48,007 nt of DNA, taken from NCBI GenBank assembly GCA_003167215.1, contig PMTV01000032.1, forward strand, positions 1-48,007. The letters are read 5' to 3'. This stretch comes from Acidobacteriota bacterium. GTDB taxonomy: Bacteria; Acidobacteriota; Terriglobia; Acidiferrales; UBA7541. Below, one piece after another: positions 18,581 through 26,569 of this stretch (its first letter is position 1; the number at the start of each line of letters is the position of its first letter). The notes below the pieces were generated by a model, which made no database searches, had not been told where the DNA came from, and was given only the letters and a program-made list of their open reading frames with translations. A program made the translations under genes and the position numbers.

Positions 18581-19048
18581 CTAGGCCGCGCGCGGAGTAT
18601 TGTCTCTTCGTTTCTTTCGAATATCCCCTAGAAGCATCATGAGCGCTACGACCACCTGCGCCGCAATTCCGCCGGCAGTATCGAGCAGCACATCAGCAAC
18701 CGCCGCCGTTCTGTCGGGAACAAACGATTGATGATATTCATCGAGCGCCGCATAACATGCGACGATGGCAATCGCCGCGAGCGCCCAAGCGAGATGCGCG
18801 CCTCGCTTTCCCGCGCGGATTCCGCGCAAAATCAGCAGGCTCAGGATGAAATATTCGGTAAAGTGGCCTGTCTTGCGGATGAAATGATGCATGAAGAATA
18901 GAGTTTCCTGCGACGCGTGCGGGGAAAACCATCTCAGAATCGGAATGATAAACCTGCTGGTGTTATCTGAAGTAAAGACGCCGGTCGAGAAGACCGAGAT
19001 TACGACGGCCCACAGGAGCGCGGGCCACCAACGCTGGAGCCATCGCAT
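18581..19048 (-). CDS. VanZ-like membrane protein
   Basis: The 155-residue protein has about four hydrophobic segments (about 7-25, 60-75, 85-103, 123-142) and the VanZ family pattern: KTGHFTEYFILS and DEYHQSFVPDRTAAVADVLL ending in DTAGG. VanZ proteins are associated with low-level teicoplanin resistance, and most members have no known role. It lies downstream of guaB on the same strand and may be read with it. Confidence 0.85.
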   Translation of the reverse strand: MRWLQRWWPALLWAVVISVFSTGVFTSDNTSRFIIPILRWFSPHASQETLFFMHHFIRKTGHFTEYFILSLLILRGIRAGKRGAHLAWALAAIAIVACYAALDEYHQSFVPDRTAAVADVLLDTAGGIAAQVVVALMMLLGDIRKKRRDNTPRAA

Positions 19049-19114
19049 GCTAGCGAGCCTGCGCCGCGGTGCTTCGCAAAATTCTGGCCGAATGGTTTTC
19101 CGCAGTCTCTCGCA

Positions 19115-20575
19115 TCATTCCAGCCGGTAATTCGGCGCTTCGCGCGTGATAATTACGTCATGCACGTGGCTCTCGCGCAACCCGGCCTGGGAAATACGAA
19201 CGAACTTGCTGCGCTCCTGCAGCTCGGTCAGGTTTGCAGTGCCGCAATAGCCCATTCCACTTCGCAACCCGCCAACAAGCTGTTCGACGAGCGCCGATAG
19301 CGACCCTTTATAGGGAACCTGGCCTTCGATGCCTTCCGGCACGGTCTTACCTCGCGCCGCCCCTTCTTGCGCGTAGCGGTCTGCCGAGCCCGCTTCCATC
19401 GCTCCAATCGAGCCCATCCCGCGATACGATTTGAACGTTCGGCCCTGATACAGAATTGTCTCGCCTGGAGACTCCTCCGTCCCCGCAAAAAGCCCGCCGA
19501 TCATCACCGAAGATGCGCCTGCGGCCAGCGCCTTGCTGATGTCGCCCGAAAATTTAATCCCGCCATCGGCAATCAGCGGCACGCCTGTTCCTTTCGCCGC
19601 GCGCGCACATTCCAGTATCGCTGTGATCTGCGGCACGCCGGCCCCCGTGACCACGCGCGTGGTACAAATTGATCCCGGTCCGATTCCGACTTTCAAACCA
19701 TCCACACCCAGCGCTATCAAGTCGCTCGTTCCTTCGGCCGTGGCCACGTTTCCCGCCACGATCTGCATCTGCGGCAGCTTGGATTTCACCGCGCGAATCG
19801 CGTCCATCACTCGCGTTGTGTGTCCGTGAGCCGTGTCAATGGCGAGCACATCCGCGCTGGCCCGCGCCAGTTCCTGCGCGCGCTCCAGGAAATCGCCGGT
19901 AGCTCCGATGGCCGCGCCGACTCGCAGGCGTCCATGCTCGTCCTTTGTCGCGCTCGGGAACTCGATCTTTTTCTGGATGTCTTTTACCGTAATCAGCCCC
20001 TTCAAATTGAAATCCGCATCCACCACCAGAAGCTTTTCGATACGATGCCGTTGCAGGATTTTCTCCGCTTCTTCCAGCGTTGTGCCCACGGGGACGGTAA
20101 CCAGATTATCCTTGGTCATGATTCCGCTGACCGGCTGGTCCAGATTCCGCTCAAACCTTAAATCGCGGTTGGTCAAGATTCCCAGCAGGTGCGCTCCGCG
20201 CGTCACCGGCAGGCCCGAAACCTTATACTTGTTCATAATTTCCAAAGCCTGCCGCACGGACAGCTCTGGCGCAATCGTGACGGGATCCACAATCATCCCG
20301 CTTTCAGACCGCTTAACCTTGTCCACTTCCTCCGCCTGGCGCTCGATCGACATATTTCGGTGAATAAAACCGATGCCGCCTTGCCGGGAGATGGCGATGG
20401 CGAGACGCCCGTCCGTCACTGTGTCCATCGCAGCGGACACAATCGGAATGTTCAGCGAAATCGTGCGTGTAAGGCACGTACGCGTGTCCGCCTGCGCCGG
20501 AAGCACCGACGACTTTCCAGGCAAAAGCAGCACGTCGTCGAATGTCAACGCTTCAGGGATAGCTCCTTCGATCAT
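19115..20575 (-). CDS. guaB: Inosine-5'-monophosphate dehydrogenase
   Basis: The 486-residue enzyme oxidises IMP to XMP with NAD, the committing step of GMP synthesis. The barrel starts [17 protein letters not shown]; two CBS domains interrupt it (about 92-205); the catalytic Cys is C304 in GPGSICTTR; the flap is near [13 protein letters not shown] and GQVPYKGSL. Length is normal. AGGAG lies five bases before the ATG. A hairpin sits 40-60 bases upstream in the leader. guaA is not in the window. Confidence 0.96.
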   Translation of the reverse strand: MIEGAIPEALTFDDVLLLPGKSSVLPAQADTRTCLTRTISLNIPIVSAAMDTVTDGRLAIAISRQGGIGFIHRNMSIERQAEEVDKVKRSESGMIVDPVTIAPELSVRQALEIMNKYKVSGLPVTRGAHLLGILTNRDLRFERNLDQPVSGIMTKDNLVTVPVGTTLEEAEKILQRHRIEKLLVVDADFNLKGLITVKDIQKKIEFPSATKDEHGRLRVGAAIGATGDFLERAQELARASADVLAIDTAHGHTTRVMDAIRAVKSKLPQMQIVAGNVATAEGTSDLIALGVDGLKVGIGPGSICTTRVVTGAGVPQITAILECARAAKGTGVPLIADGGIKFSGDISKALAAGASSVMIGGLFAGTEESPGETILYQGRTFKSYRGMGSIGAMEAGSADRYAQEGAARGKTVPEGIEGQVPYKGSLSALVEQLVGGLRSGMGYCGTANLTELQERSKFVRISQAGLRESHVHDVIITREAPNYRLE

Positions 20576-20601
20576 CTTTGCTCCTGTGTCTCCAACTCAG
20601 C

Positions 20602-20636
20602 CATAAACAACAAAGCCCAGCAAGGTTCGCTGGGCT
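20602..20636 (-). terminator. Hairpin with T-rich side, probable terminator of the sigma/anti-sigma operon
   Basis: On the - strand an 8-bp stem (AGCCCAGC, loop GAACCTT, GCTGGGCT; 20614-20636) is followed by TTTGTTGTTTAT. It lies 130 bases after the anti-sigma gene and about 40 bases before the guaB ATG. It could end the upstream operon or act as an attenuator in the guaB leader. Confidence 0.55.
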
Positions 20637-20765
20637 GCGGAAAGATTCATTTGTCGCGAAAGACCTTCATTAGTGAATTTACGATTTTAGGCTTAACCCG
20701 CGCCGAAATCAAGGCGCTGAACTCGCGGAGTAGATTTGACAGACATTCAGTCCTTCAAGGAATCC

Positions 20766-21521
20766 TCATCGTCGAAGCAGCTGCGAGAACTTGCGGAGCT
20801 CGGCGAGATTCAAATCAGAGGCGGCGCAGAAATTCATGCCGTCGTGCGACCAGTAAACGAGGTTATACCCCTGGATGGTCTGCACTTCCGGTAGCTTCGC
20901 AGCGCTCGATTCTTCCGGCCAGACGAACACGTTGATGAAGTGCTTTTGCCGCTGATAAACAAGCGCAGCGACGTTGCGATGATCGAGGTAATCGAGGCGG
21001 CCTCCCACCAGCGGGAAACCCTGATCCTTAAGGTCCATGACCGGAGGCGCGAAGTCCAGTTTGCCGTCGAACCAGGGTTTCACTGTGTGCTGGTCGGTGG
21101 ATTCGACATCGTACAAATGACCCGGCTGCATCGAGCGAATATGGCTCGCGACGATTTCCTGAGCGACCAGGTTTTGCTTCTGGCCGCCGATATTCGGCAG
21201 CACTTTCGCGCCCAGAAAAACTGCGATCAGGATGGCGGCGGCAACCGCAAGCCACTCGAGCACTGGGCGGCGTGGCATGGCAATCGGCTGCGAACGGGCC
21301 TCCGCCGGAAGTGCGGCGCGGATACGGTTCCTGAGGCTCTCAGGCGCTCGCTCGTATAGATTCGCCGCTCTCAACGAATTGCGCAGAGCTTGCTGATCGC
21401 GTAGCTCTTGAGCGCAATCCGGGCACGTCTTCAGATGCTCCTCGAATTCGAGGTTGCGAACGAGGTCGAGTTCGCCGTCAAAGTATCCGCGGAGCAAGCG
21501 TTCGTTATTTTCGCAGGCCAC
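20766..21521 (-). CDS. Anti-sigma factor with zinc-finger domain and one membrane segment
   Basis: The 251-residue protein has an N-terminal anti-sigma zinc finger (zf-HC2 type): C3 near the start, FDGELD, then H29-x3-C33-x2-C36. One membrane segment lies at about 91-108 (WLAVAAAILIAVFLGAKV), followed by a periplasmic domain of about 140 residues that I do not recognise beyond similarity to acidobacterial and proteobacterial anti-sigma C-termini. Its start overlaps the sigma gene by 17 bases, so the two are translated in step. Likely role: hold the ECF factor at the membrane until a periplasmic signal. Confidence 0.85.
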   Translation of the reverse strand: MACENNERLLRGYFDGELDLVRNLEFEEHLKTCPDCAQELRDQQALRNSLRAANLYERAPESLRNRIRAALPAEARSQPIAMPRRPVLEWLAVAAAILIAVFLGAKVLPNIGGQKQNLVAQEIVASHIRSMQPGHLYDVESTDQHTVKPWFDGKLDFAPPVMDLKDQGFPLVGGRLDYLDHRNVAALVYQRQKHFINVFVWPEESSAAKLPEVQTIQGYNLVYWSHDGMNFCAASDLNLAELRKFSQLLRR

Positions 21522-22062
21522 CTTGCTCCTCCTTCGCGCGCGTGCGCAGCAGTCGCTCGCGCAATTGGGCGCGCGCGCGGGCCAGACCCGACATCACTGT
21601 GCCGATGGGCACCCCGGTCACTTCGGCGATCTCCTTATAGGACATACCCTCGAGTTCGCGCAGCACTATGACCTCACGAAAATTCACAGGTAATTCGTCA
21701 AGCGCCTCGCGAAGCATTCGGCTATCGGCCGATTTTAAGAGTGTCGCTTCCGCTCCCGCCTGCTCGGTCTCCGCCGCATGAATCTTTTCGTCGAATTCCT
21801 CCGCTAATTCAGCGGGGCGATTCTTCTCAAAAAATGAATAGCAAGTGTTGCGCACGATTTTTAGCACCCAGGCGCGGGCGTCGCCTCCCTGGTAACCACC
21901 AAAGAATTTGAACGCGCGAAGATACGCTTCCTGCACCATCTCCTCGGCATCGGATGTGTTGCGGACGAGCCAGCGCGCGAGGTTGTAGGCCGCATCCATG
22001 TGCGGCAGCACAACCTGCTCAAAGGTCCCGACTGGCCCTGACCCGCGTTTCTGTTCCCCCAT
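21505..22062 (-). CDS. ECF-type RNA polymerase sigma factor
   Basis: The 185-residue protein has sigma region 2 at about 14-80 (AYNLARWLVRNTSDAEEMVQ, EAYLRAFKFF, RAWVLKIVRNTCYSFF) and region 4 at about 113-167 (LREALDELPVNFREVIVLRE, GMSYKEIAEVTGVPIGTVMS). No regions 1 or 3 and no extra C-terminal domain are present. It is followed by its anti-sigma factor. Upstream is a GGAAT-N18-GTCTG promoter-like sequence that is mirrored on the other strand, suggesting autoregulation. Confidence 0.9.
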   Translation of the reverse strand: MGEQKRGSGPVGTFEQVVLPHMDAAYNLARWLVRNTSDAEEMVQEAYLRAFKFFGGYQGGDARAWVLKIVRNTCYSFFEKNRPAELAEEFDEKIHAAETEQAGAEATLLKSADSRMLREALDELPVNFREVIVLRELEGMSYKEIAEVTGVPIGTVMSGLARARAQLRERLLRTRAKEEQGGLRK

Positions 22063-22086
22063 ACGCGCATTAGATTCTCAGTCTTC

Positions 22087-22117
22087 CAGACCGGATATCA
22101 ACCTAATTTATTCCCGC
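22087..22117 (-). promoter_or_regulatory. Candidate ECF promoter for the sigma/anti-sigma operon
   Basis: Read on the - strand, GCGGGAAT (22117-22110) is followed by 18 bases and GTCTG (22091-22087). GGAA(C/T) and GTC(T) are common -35 and -10 cores of ECF sigma factors. The sigma ATG lies 25 bases further on. GCGGGAATA forms a 9-bp inverted repeat with 22168-22176. Confidence 0.6.
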
Positions 22118-22167
22118 AAAATTCGTAATAAGTGGTGCGCAGCGGCATCCAGGGCTGATCGCAAATC

Positions 22168-22198
22168 GCGGGAATATTTCGCGGGCATGAGGTGTCTA
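22168..22198 (+). promoter_or_regulatory. Candidate ECF promoter for the metallophosphoesterase operon
   Basis: GCGGGAAT (22168-22175), then 18 bases, then GTCTA (22194-22198). This has the same cores and the same spacing as the opposite-strand site at 22087-22117. A start near 22205 would leave a leader of about 58 bases ending in GGAGGAGAGGAC before the ATG at 22263. Confidence 0.6.
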
Positions 22199-22262
22199 GG
22201 TAGGTGAACGCAGCGCAAAGGGCCCTCTTGGCCGACTCGGCCGCGCAACCGGAGGAGAGGAC

Positions 22263-23222
22263 ATGTCGGACTACATTGAAAAGAATCAAGATAACGATGG
22301 CGTGGATCGTCGTGGCTTCCTGAAGTGCATGGCCTGGGCCGGTACGGGCACCCTATGTCTGGTGCAAGGCGGCGTCCTGAAATCGTTCGCCCTGGCTGAC
22401 GTTTTGCAAAAGAACGTGGGCAACCTGAAAGGCGATCTCAGTTTCGTCCAAATCAGCGACAGCCACATCGGCTTCAGCAAGCCGGCCAACCCGGACGTTA
22501 CCGGAACCCTGCGCGAAGCCATCGCCAAGGTCAACGCGCTTCCGACGCCTCCTTCTTTCGTTCTGCACACGGGCGACCTGACGCACCTTTCGAAGCCCGA
22601 GGAATTCGACACGCTCGCTGAATCGCTGAAGAGCCTGAAGACCGAGCGCATCTTTTACGTTCCCGGCGAGCACGACGTGCTCAACGACAACGGCGCGATG
22701 TTTCACGAGCGTTTCGCCCAGGGGACGCAAGGCGATGGCTGGTACAGCTTCGATCAGAAGGGAGCGCATTTTATCGGCTTGGTCAACGTGCTGAACCTGA
22801 AGGCCGGCGGTCTTGGCAATCTCGGCCACGAGCAGCTCGAATGGCTGGAGAAAGATGTTGCCAAATTAAAGAGCAGCACGCCCATCGTTGTCTTTGCGCA
22901 CATCCCGCTCTGGTCGGTTTATCCGCAATGGGGCTGGGGCACCGATGACAGCGAACAAGCGCTTTCCTACTTGAAGCGCTTCGGCTCCGTGACAGTTCTG
23001 AACGGGCACATTCACCAGACCATGCAGAAAATCGAGGGAAACATCACGTTTCACACCGCCTGTTCGACCGCTTTCCCCCAACCGCATCCGGGCGAAGCGG
23101 ATTCCCCAGGCCCCATGAAAGTACCGGCAGAAAAACTGCGCGGCTTGCTGGGTATCACCGACGTGAATTTTGTTCGCGGCAAACACACATTGGCAATCGT
23201 GGATTCAACACTTCAAGGATAA
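22263..23222 (+). CDS. Tat-exported metallophosphoesterase
   Basis: The 319-residue protein has a twin-arginine signal (D15-R16-R17-G-F-L-K, then a hydrophobic stretch to about 45). The calcineurin-like metal site follows: D66-x-H68 (QISDSHIGF), G104-D105, H213 (FAHIP) and G248-H249-x-H251. The usual GNH(D/E) box reads G135-E136-H137-D138, so the bridging Asn is Glu. Known relatives hydrolyse phosphodiesters or phosphomonoesters; the substrate here is unknown. A very strong GGAGGAGAGG site precedes the ATG. It heads an operon with a cupredoxin and a DUF2231 protein. Confidence 0.88.
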   Translation: MSDYIEKNQDNDGVDRRGFLKCMAWAGTGTLCLVQGGVLKSFALADVLQKNVGNLKGDLSFVQISDSHIGFSKPANPDVTGTLREAIAKVNALPTPPSFVLHTGDLTHLSKPEEFDTLAESLKSLKTERIFYVPGEHDVLNDNGAMFHERFAQGTQGDGWYSFDQKGAHFIGLVNVLNLKAGGLGNLGHEQLEWLEKDVAKLKSSTPIVVFAHIPLWSVYPQWGWGTDDSEQALSYLKRFGSVTVLNGHIHQTMQKIEGNITFHTACSTAFPQPHPGEADSPGPMKVPAEKLRGLLGITDVNFVRGKHTLAIVDSTLQG

Positions 23223-23233
23223 GGAGACTTCAC

Positions 23234-23626
23234 ATGCGACGCAGGAAAATTCAACAAGGCAGGACCGCAGGGATTCTCGGAACCGCAATTTTTGGAGCGG
23301 CGGCGGTTCTTGGGCTCGTACTCGCGAGTGGCGCTTTACGGCCGCGCTCCGCCATAGCAACTCAGGAACAACCCGGCGCGATTACGGTGACCATCGATAA
23401 CTTCAGTTTCGCGCCCATGCAGCTCGAAATAAAGGCTGGCACGGAAGTTATATGGATCAACAAGGACGACGTGCCGCACACCGTCGTAAGCGACGATCAC
23501 AAGTTGTTCAAATCGCGGGCGCTTGATACCGACGAGAAGTTTTCGTTCACCTTCAAGGACCCCGGCACATACGAATACTTCTGTTCGGTCCATCCGAAGA
23601 TGACCGGCAAGATCATCGTGAAGTGA
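23234..23626 (+). CDS. Exported or membrane-anchored cupredoxin
   Basis: The 130-residue protein has a basic N-terminus and one hydrophobic segment (about 13-33), then a single plastocyanin/amicyanin-like domain (about 48-130). All four type-1 copper ligands are visible: H82 (VPHTV), C117, H120 and M123 (FCSVHPKM). It is therefore probably a periplasmic one-electron carrier, free or anchored. It is 11 bases downstream of the metallophosphoesterase and directly upstream of a DUF2231 membrane protein. Confidence 0.88.
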   Translation: MRRRKIQQGRTAGILGTAIFGAAAVLGLVLASGALRPRSAIATQEQPGAITVTIDNFSFAPMQLEIKAGTEVIWINKDDVPHTVVSDDHKLFKSRALDTDEKFSFTFKDPGTYEYFCSVHPKMTGKIIVK

Positions 23627-23634
23627 GGCCAATC

Positions 23635-24084
23635 ATGCACCCATTCAATATTCGCGAAGCGCTGTTGGCCAAACATGCGCAACACGTGGTGTTAATCCAC
23701 TTCCCGATCGCTCTGTGCATGGCCGGCGTGGCGTTTGACTTCGCCGCATACTGGAAGAAGCGCAGCGCTCTCGCCACCGCAGCCTATTACAATTTCACCG
23801 TGGCTGCGGTTTTCACCTTGCCGGTAATCGCTACCGGCCTCCTCGCCTGGCAGTTTCAGCTCGAGGGGCAAAAGCTCAAGGGAATATTGCTGCAGCATCT
23901 GGTGCTCGGCATCGTCTCAAGCATCGTGATCTGCTTAGTCTGGTACGTGCACTTCCGATCGCGCCGCGCGCCGGAGCAAAATCTGCCCCGTTATTGTCTG
24001 GCAATTGAGCTTCTGGCCATGGGCCTCGTCGCGATGACTGCGCACTTAGGCGGATATCTCAGCGGGGTCAACATTCCTGGTTAG
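23635..24084 (+). CDS. DUF2231-type membrane protein
   Basis: The 149-residue protein has four hydrophobic segments and the DUF2231 features: HVVLIHFPIALCMAGVAFDF with a His in the first membrane helix, a paired Gly/Trp-containing second helix (ATGLLAWQFQ) and a late HLGGYLSGV. The family often occurs beside cupredoxins or cytochromes and may bind haem; this is unproven. The ATG at 23635 has GTGAGG six bases upstream. A GTG at 23623 overlapping the cupredoxin stop is the alternative. Confidence 0.8.
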   Translation: MHPFNIREALLAKHAQHVVLIHFPIALCMAGVAFDFAAYWKKRSALATAAYYNFTVAAVFTLPVIATGLLAWQFQLEGQKLKGILLQHLVLGIVSSIVICLVWYVHFRSRRAPEQNLPRYCLAIELLAMGLVAMTAHLGGYLSGVNIPG

Positions 24085-24174
24085 GCTCTCCTGCTGTACA
24101 ACCCGAGAGAGTTCAGTGGGCCCGCCGCGCTATGGCGCAATCGTCTGGACGGCTGCGAGTTCCAGTCGCGTAGC

Positions 24175-25203
24175 TTGCGTGGTGCGCACGAAGTCCCTAC
24201 CATCAGAGTCGTGAAAGAATTCGTCGCGCACAAAAGATTTCGCAATCCCCACGTCATGACCATCGCCGCAACTTTCTGGCCTCGCAAATTTCCGCGGCTG
24301 AGCAAAAGTGTTTCGCGCTTGTTCACAGTTGAGGCAGGCACGCAGATTCGCGGAGAATGCCATTGGCAGGAAAATCCTCAGTCCCACCCAACACTGATTC
24401 TGCTTCATGGCTTGGAAGGATCGAGCGAATCCGGCTATATGCTCGGCACCGCTGAGAAAGCCTTCATTTCCGGATTCAACGTGGTTCGCCTGAACCAGCG
24501 AAACTGCGGCGACACCGAAAAACTGACTACAACTCTTTACCATTCCGGCTTGAGCGGCGATATCAGGGCCGTGCTCCTCGAACTAATCGATCGCGATCGC
24601 TTACCGGAAGTCTTCGCCGCCGGCTTTTCCATGGGCGGCAATCTGGTTTTGAAGATGGCCGGAGAATTCGGAGAAGCCGCGCCTCCGCAATTGCAGGCTT
24701 TCGTGGCTATCGCTCCCGCTCTTGATTTGGCCGCTTGCGCCGACGCTCTAGCCGAGCCGCGAAATTTCCTCTACAACCGCCATTTTGTGAAGAGTCTGAA
24801 GAAACATATGCGTTACAAAGCCAGCTTGTTCCCCGAAGCTTTCCCGCTCGATCTTGCAGCATTTCGGCGCATCAGAACCGTGCGCGATTTCGACGATGTT
24901 GTAACCGCGCGCTTCTGCGGCTTCCAGGACGCGGCTGAGTATTATGCGCGTTCGAGCGCGGCGAATGTCGTCGCTGCCATCCGGCGCCCCACTCTGATTT
25001 TGACCGCGCAGGACGATCCCTTCGTGCCATTCAGGCCATTCCAGAATTCCGCGATTCAAGCGAATCCGAATATCACATTGCTCGCGCCACCCCACGGAGG
25101 CCATTGCGCGTTTATTTCGGATGAAGGTGGTTCAGATCGTTTCTGGGCCGAAGGGCGGATCGTGGAATTCTGCCTGAGCAAATCCTCTGTTCAGCCGCAA
25201 TAG
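24175..25203 (+). CDS. YheT-like alpha/beta hydrolase
   Basis: The frame encodes up to 342 residues of a UPF0017/YheT-type hydrolase. Signatures: FRNPHVMTIAATFWPR near the start, LLHGLEGSSESGYM (oxyanion region), the nucleophile elbow G150-F-S152-M-G-G, the acid in TAQDDPFVP and the His in HGGHCAF. Function in bacteria is poorly known; eukaryotic relatives are lipid esterases. The start is uncertain: TTG at 24175 or GTG at 24211. ATG at 24256 would cut the conserved RNPH segment. Confidence 0.85.
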   Translation: MRGAHEVPTIRVVKEFVAHKRFRNPHVMTIAATFWPRKFPRLSKSVSRLFTVEAGTQIRGECHWQENPQSHPTLILLHGLEGSSESGYMLGTAEKAFISGFNVVRLNQRNCGDTEKLTTTLYHSGLSGDIRAVLLELIDRDRLPEVFAAGFSMGGNLVLKMAGEFGEAAPPQLQAFVAIAPALDLAACADALAEPRNFLYNRHFVKSLKKHMRYKASLFPEAFPLDLAAFRRIRTVRDFDDVVTARFCGFQDAAEYYARSSAANVVAAIRRPTLILTAQDDPFVPFRPFQNSAIQANPNITLLAPPHGGHCAFISDEGGSDRFWAEGRIVEFCLSKSSVQPQ

Positions 25204-25240
25204 CGGGGAATCGCGACCGTTTATGAATTCTAAACTTCGA

Positions 25241-26545
25241 TCAAGCGATAGGTGTCTCGAGGGAAGGTTGAAATCCGCGGGTCAGCAGATGCGCTGCGCC
25301 TGACTCGGCGATCGCCATGTCATCCTCGCACCGCATCCCGTAATCTCCGACCACATAAATTCCTGGCTCATTCGAAAATGTCATACCCGGTTTCAGAATC
25401 GCGCGGTTGCCACGAACCAGGTAGGGAGCCTCATGCCCGTCCATTCCAATTCCGTGTCCGAGACGATGAGAGAAATATTTATAGTCCGGACCGAATCCGG
25501 CGTCGGTAATGACTTTGCGTGCAGCGTCGTCCACCGAGCCGCATTCACGTCCGGCGGTCGCTGCCGCCAGTGCGGCATCCTGTGCATGCCGCACGATTTC
25601 GAACGCGCGCTGCAGCTTTTCAGGTGGTTTACCGATCACTCCCATTCGCGTGACGTCCGACTGATAGCCCTCCACTGTTGTTCCATCATCGATCATTACT
25701 CCTACACCTTCGCGGAGAACTTGCTCCTCGCGCGAGCCGTGGGGAAGAGCGGACGAGGGCCCGAAAAACACGGACGCTTCGCCTCGCAGTCCCATCCGGG
25801 CGTAGCCTCGCACCACCAGATCAGCGACTTCTCGCTGCGTCATGCCTTCTCGCAACGACGCAAACGTGGCCTTATACACATCGAAGGTCGCGCCGCAAGC
25901 AAGCCGCATCAATTCAAGTTCATGCTCGCTTTTTTGCGCGCGGCATCCAACGGTAATGGGATCGCCACTCGTGTATTCGAGCGAAGAAGCCGCATGGCGC
26001 AGCCCATCGTAGAAAACGTAACGCGTCGTCTCCTCTACGCCGACGTTTCCCGTGCGCACGCCACGCTCGCCGAACCATTTTGCTGCAATCGTGTACGGGC
26101 TCTCGTCCTCCTGCCACACGCGTATTTCAATCGGCCATCGAAGCTGTTCGCGCAACCTTGCTTCCTCAAATGCCGGACAAACGATCAGCGGTTCGCCTTG
26201 GCGCGGGATCAATAGTGCGAGGATGCGCTCGCTTGGCCACCAGTAAATGCCGGTGTAGTACAGGAGCGTTGTTCCAGGCGTAACGTATAACGCGCCAAAC
26301 CGAGGCTTCGCGTCGCTCATCAACTGCTGCGAATGTGCCATGCGTCCCTGCAATTCCGGTGTGCTGATCGGCTTCACACGATCGCCCAGCGGCTGCAGCT
26401 TATCGAAAGCAGGCGGGAGCGATTCCGACGCGTGCGCGGCCCCTGCGTTCTGCGCTTCGGTGAAGCCACCAAAAAGTCCGCCGCCTAGAACCGCTCCGGA
26501 TGCGAGCGAAGCCGACCTGAATAAATCGCGCCGCGAAATTTTCAT
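25241..26545 (-). CDS. Tat-exported M24-family (Xaa-Pro type) peptidase
   Basis: The 434-residue protein starts MKISRRDLFRSASLASG, a twin-arginine signal. A creatinase-like N-terminal domain (about 60-200) precedes the pita-bread M24 domain. Metal ligands are visible in MIDDGTTVEGYQSDVTRMG (two Asp), HRLGHGIGMDGHE (His), FSNEPGIYV (Glu) and RCEDDMAI (Glu). Such enzymes cleave Xaa-Pro bonds, here presumably in the periplasm. It is convergent with the YheT-like gene, 37 bases apart. Confidence 0.9.
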   Translation of the reverse strand: MKISRRDLFRSASLASGAVLGGGLFGGFTEAQNAGAAHASESLPPAFDKLQPLGDRVKPISTPELQGRMAHSQQLMSDAKPRFGALYVTPGTTLLYYTGIYWWPSERILALLIPRQGEPLIVCPAFEEARLREQLRWPIEIRVWQEDESPYTIAAKWFGERGVRTGNVGVEETTRYVFYDGLRHAASSLEYTSGDPITVGCRAQKSEHELELMRLACGATFDVYKATFASLREGMTQREVADLVVRGYARMGLRGEASVFFGPSSALPHGSREEQVLREGVGVMIDDGTTVEGYQSDVTRMGVIGKPPEKLQRAFEIVRHAQDAALAAATAGRECGSVDDAARKVITDAGFGPDYKYFSHRLGHGIGMDGHEAPYLVRGNRAILKPGMTFSNEPGIYVVGDYGMRCEDDMAIAESGAAHLLTRGFQPSLETPIA

Positions 26546-26569
26546 TTTTTGCTCCGCTGAGACGCAAGC

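Noticed and set aside
20732-20760. TTGACA on the + strand as a promoter
   Set aside because: No matching -10 at the right distance and no + strand gene downstream.
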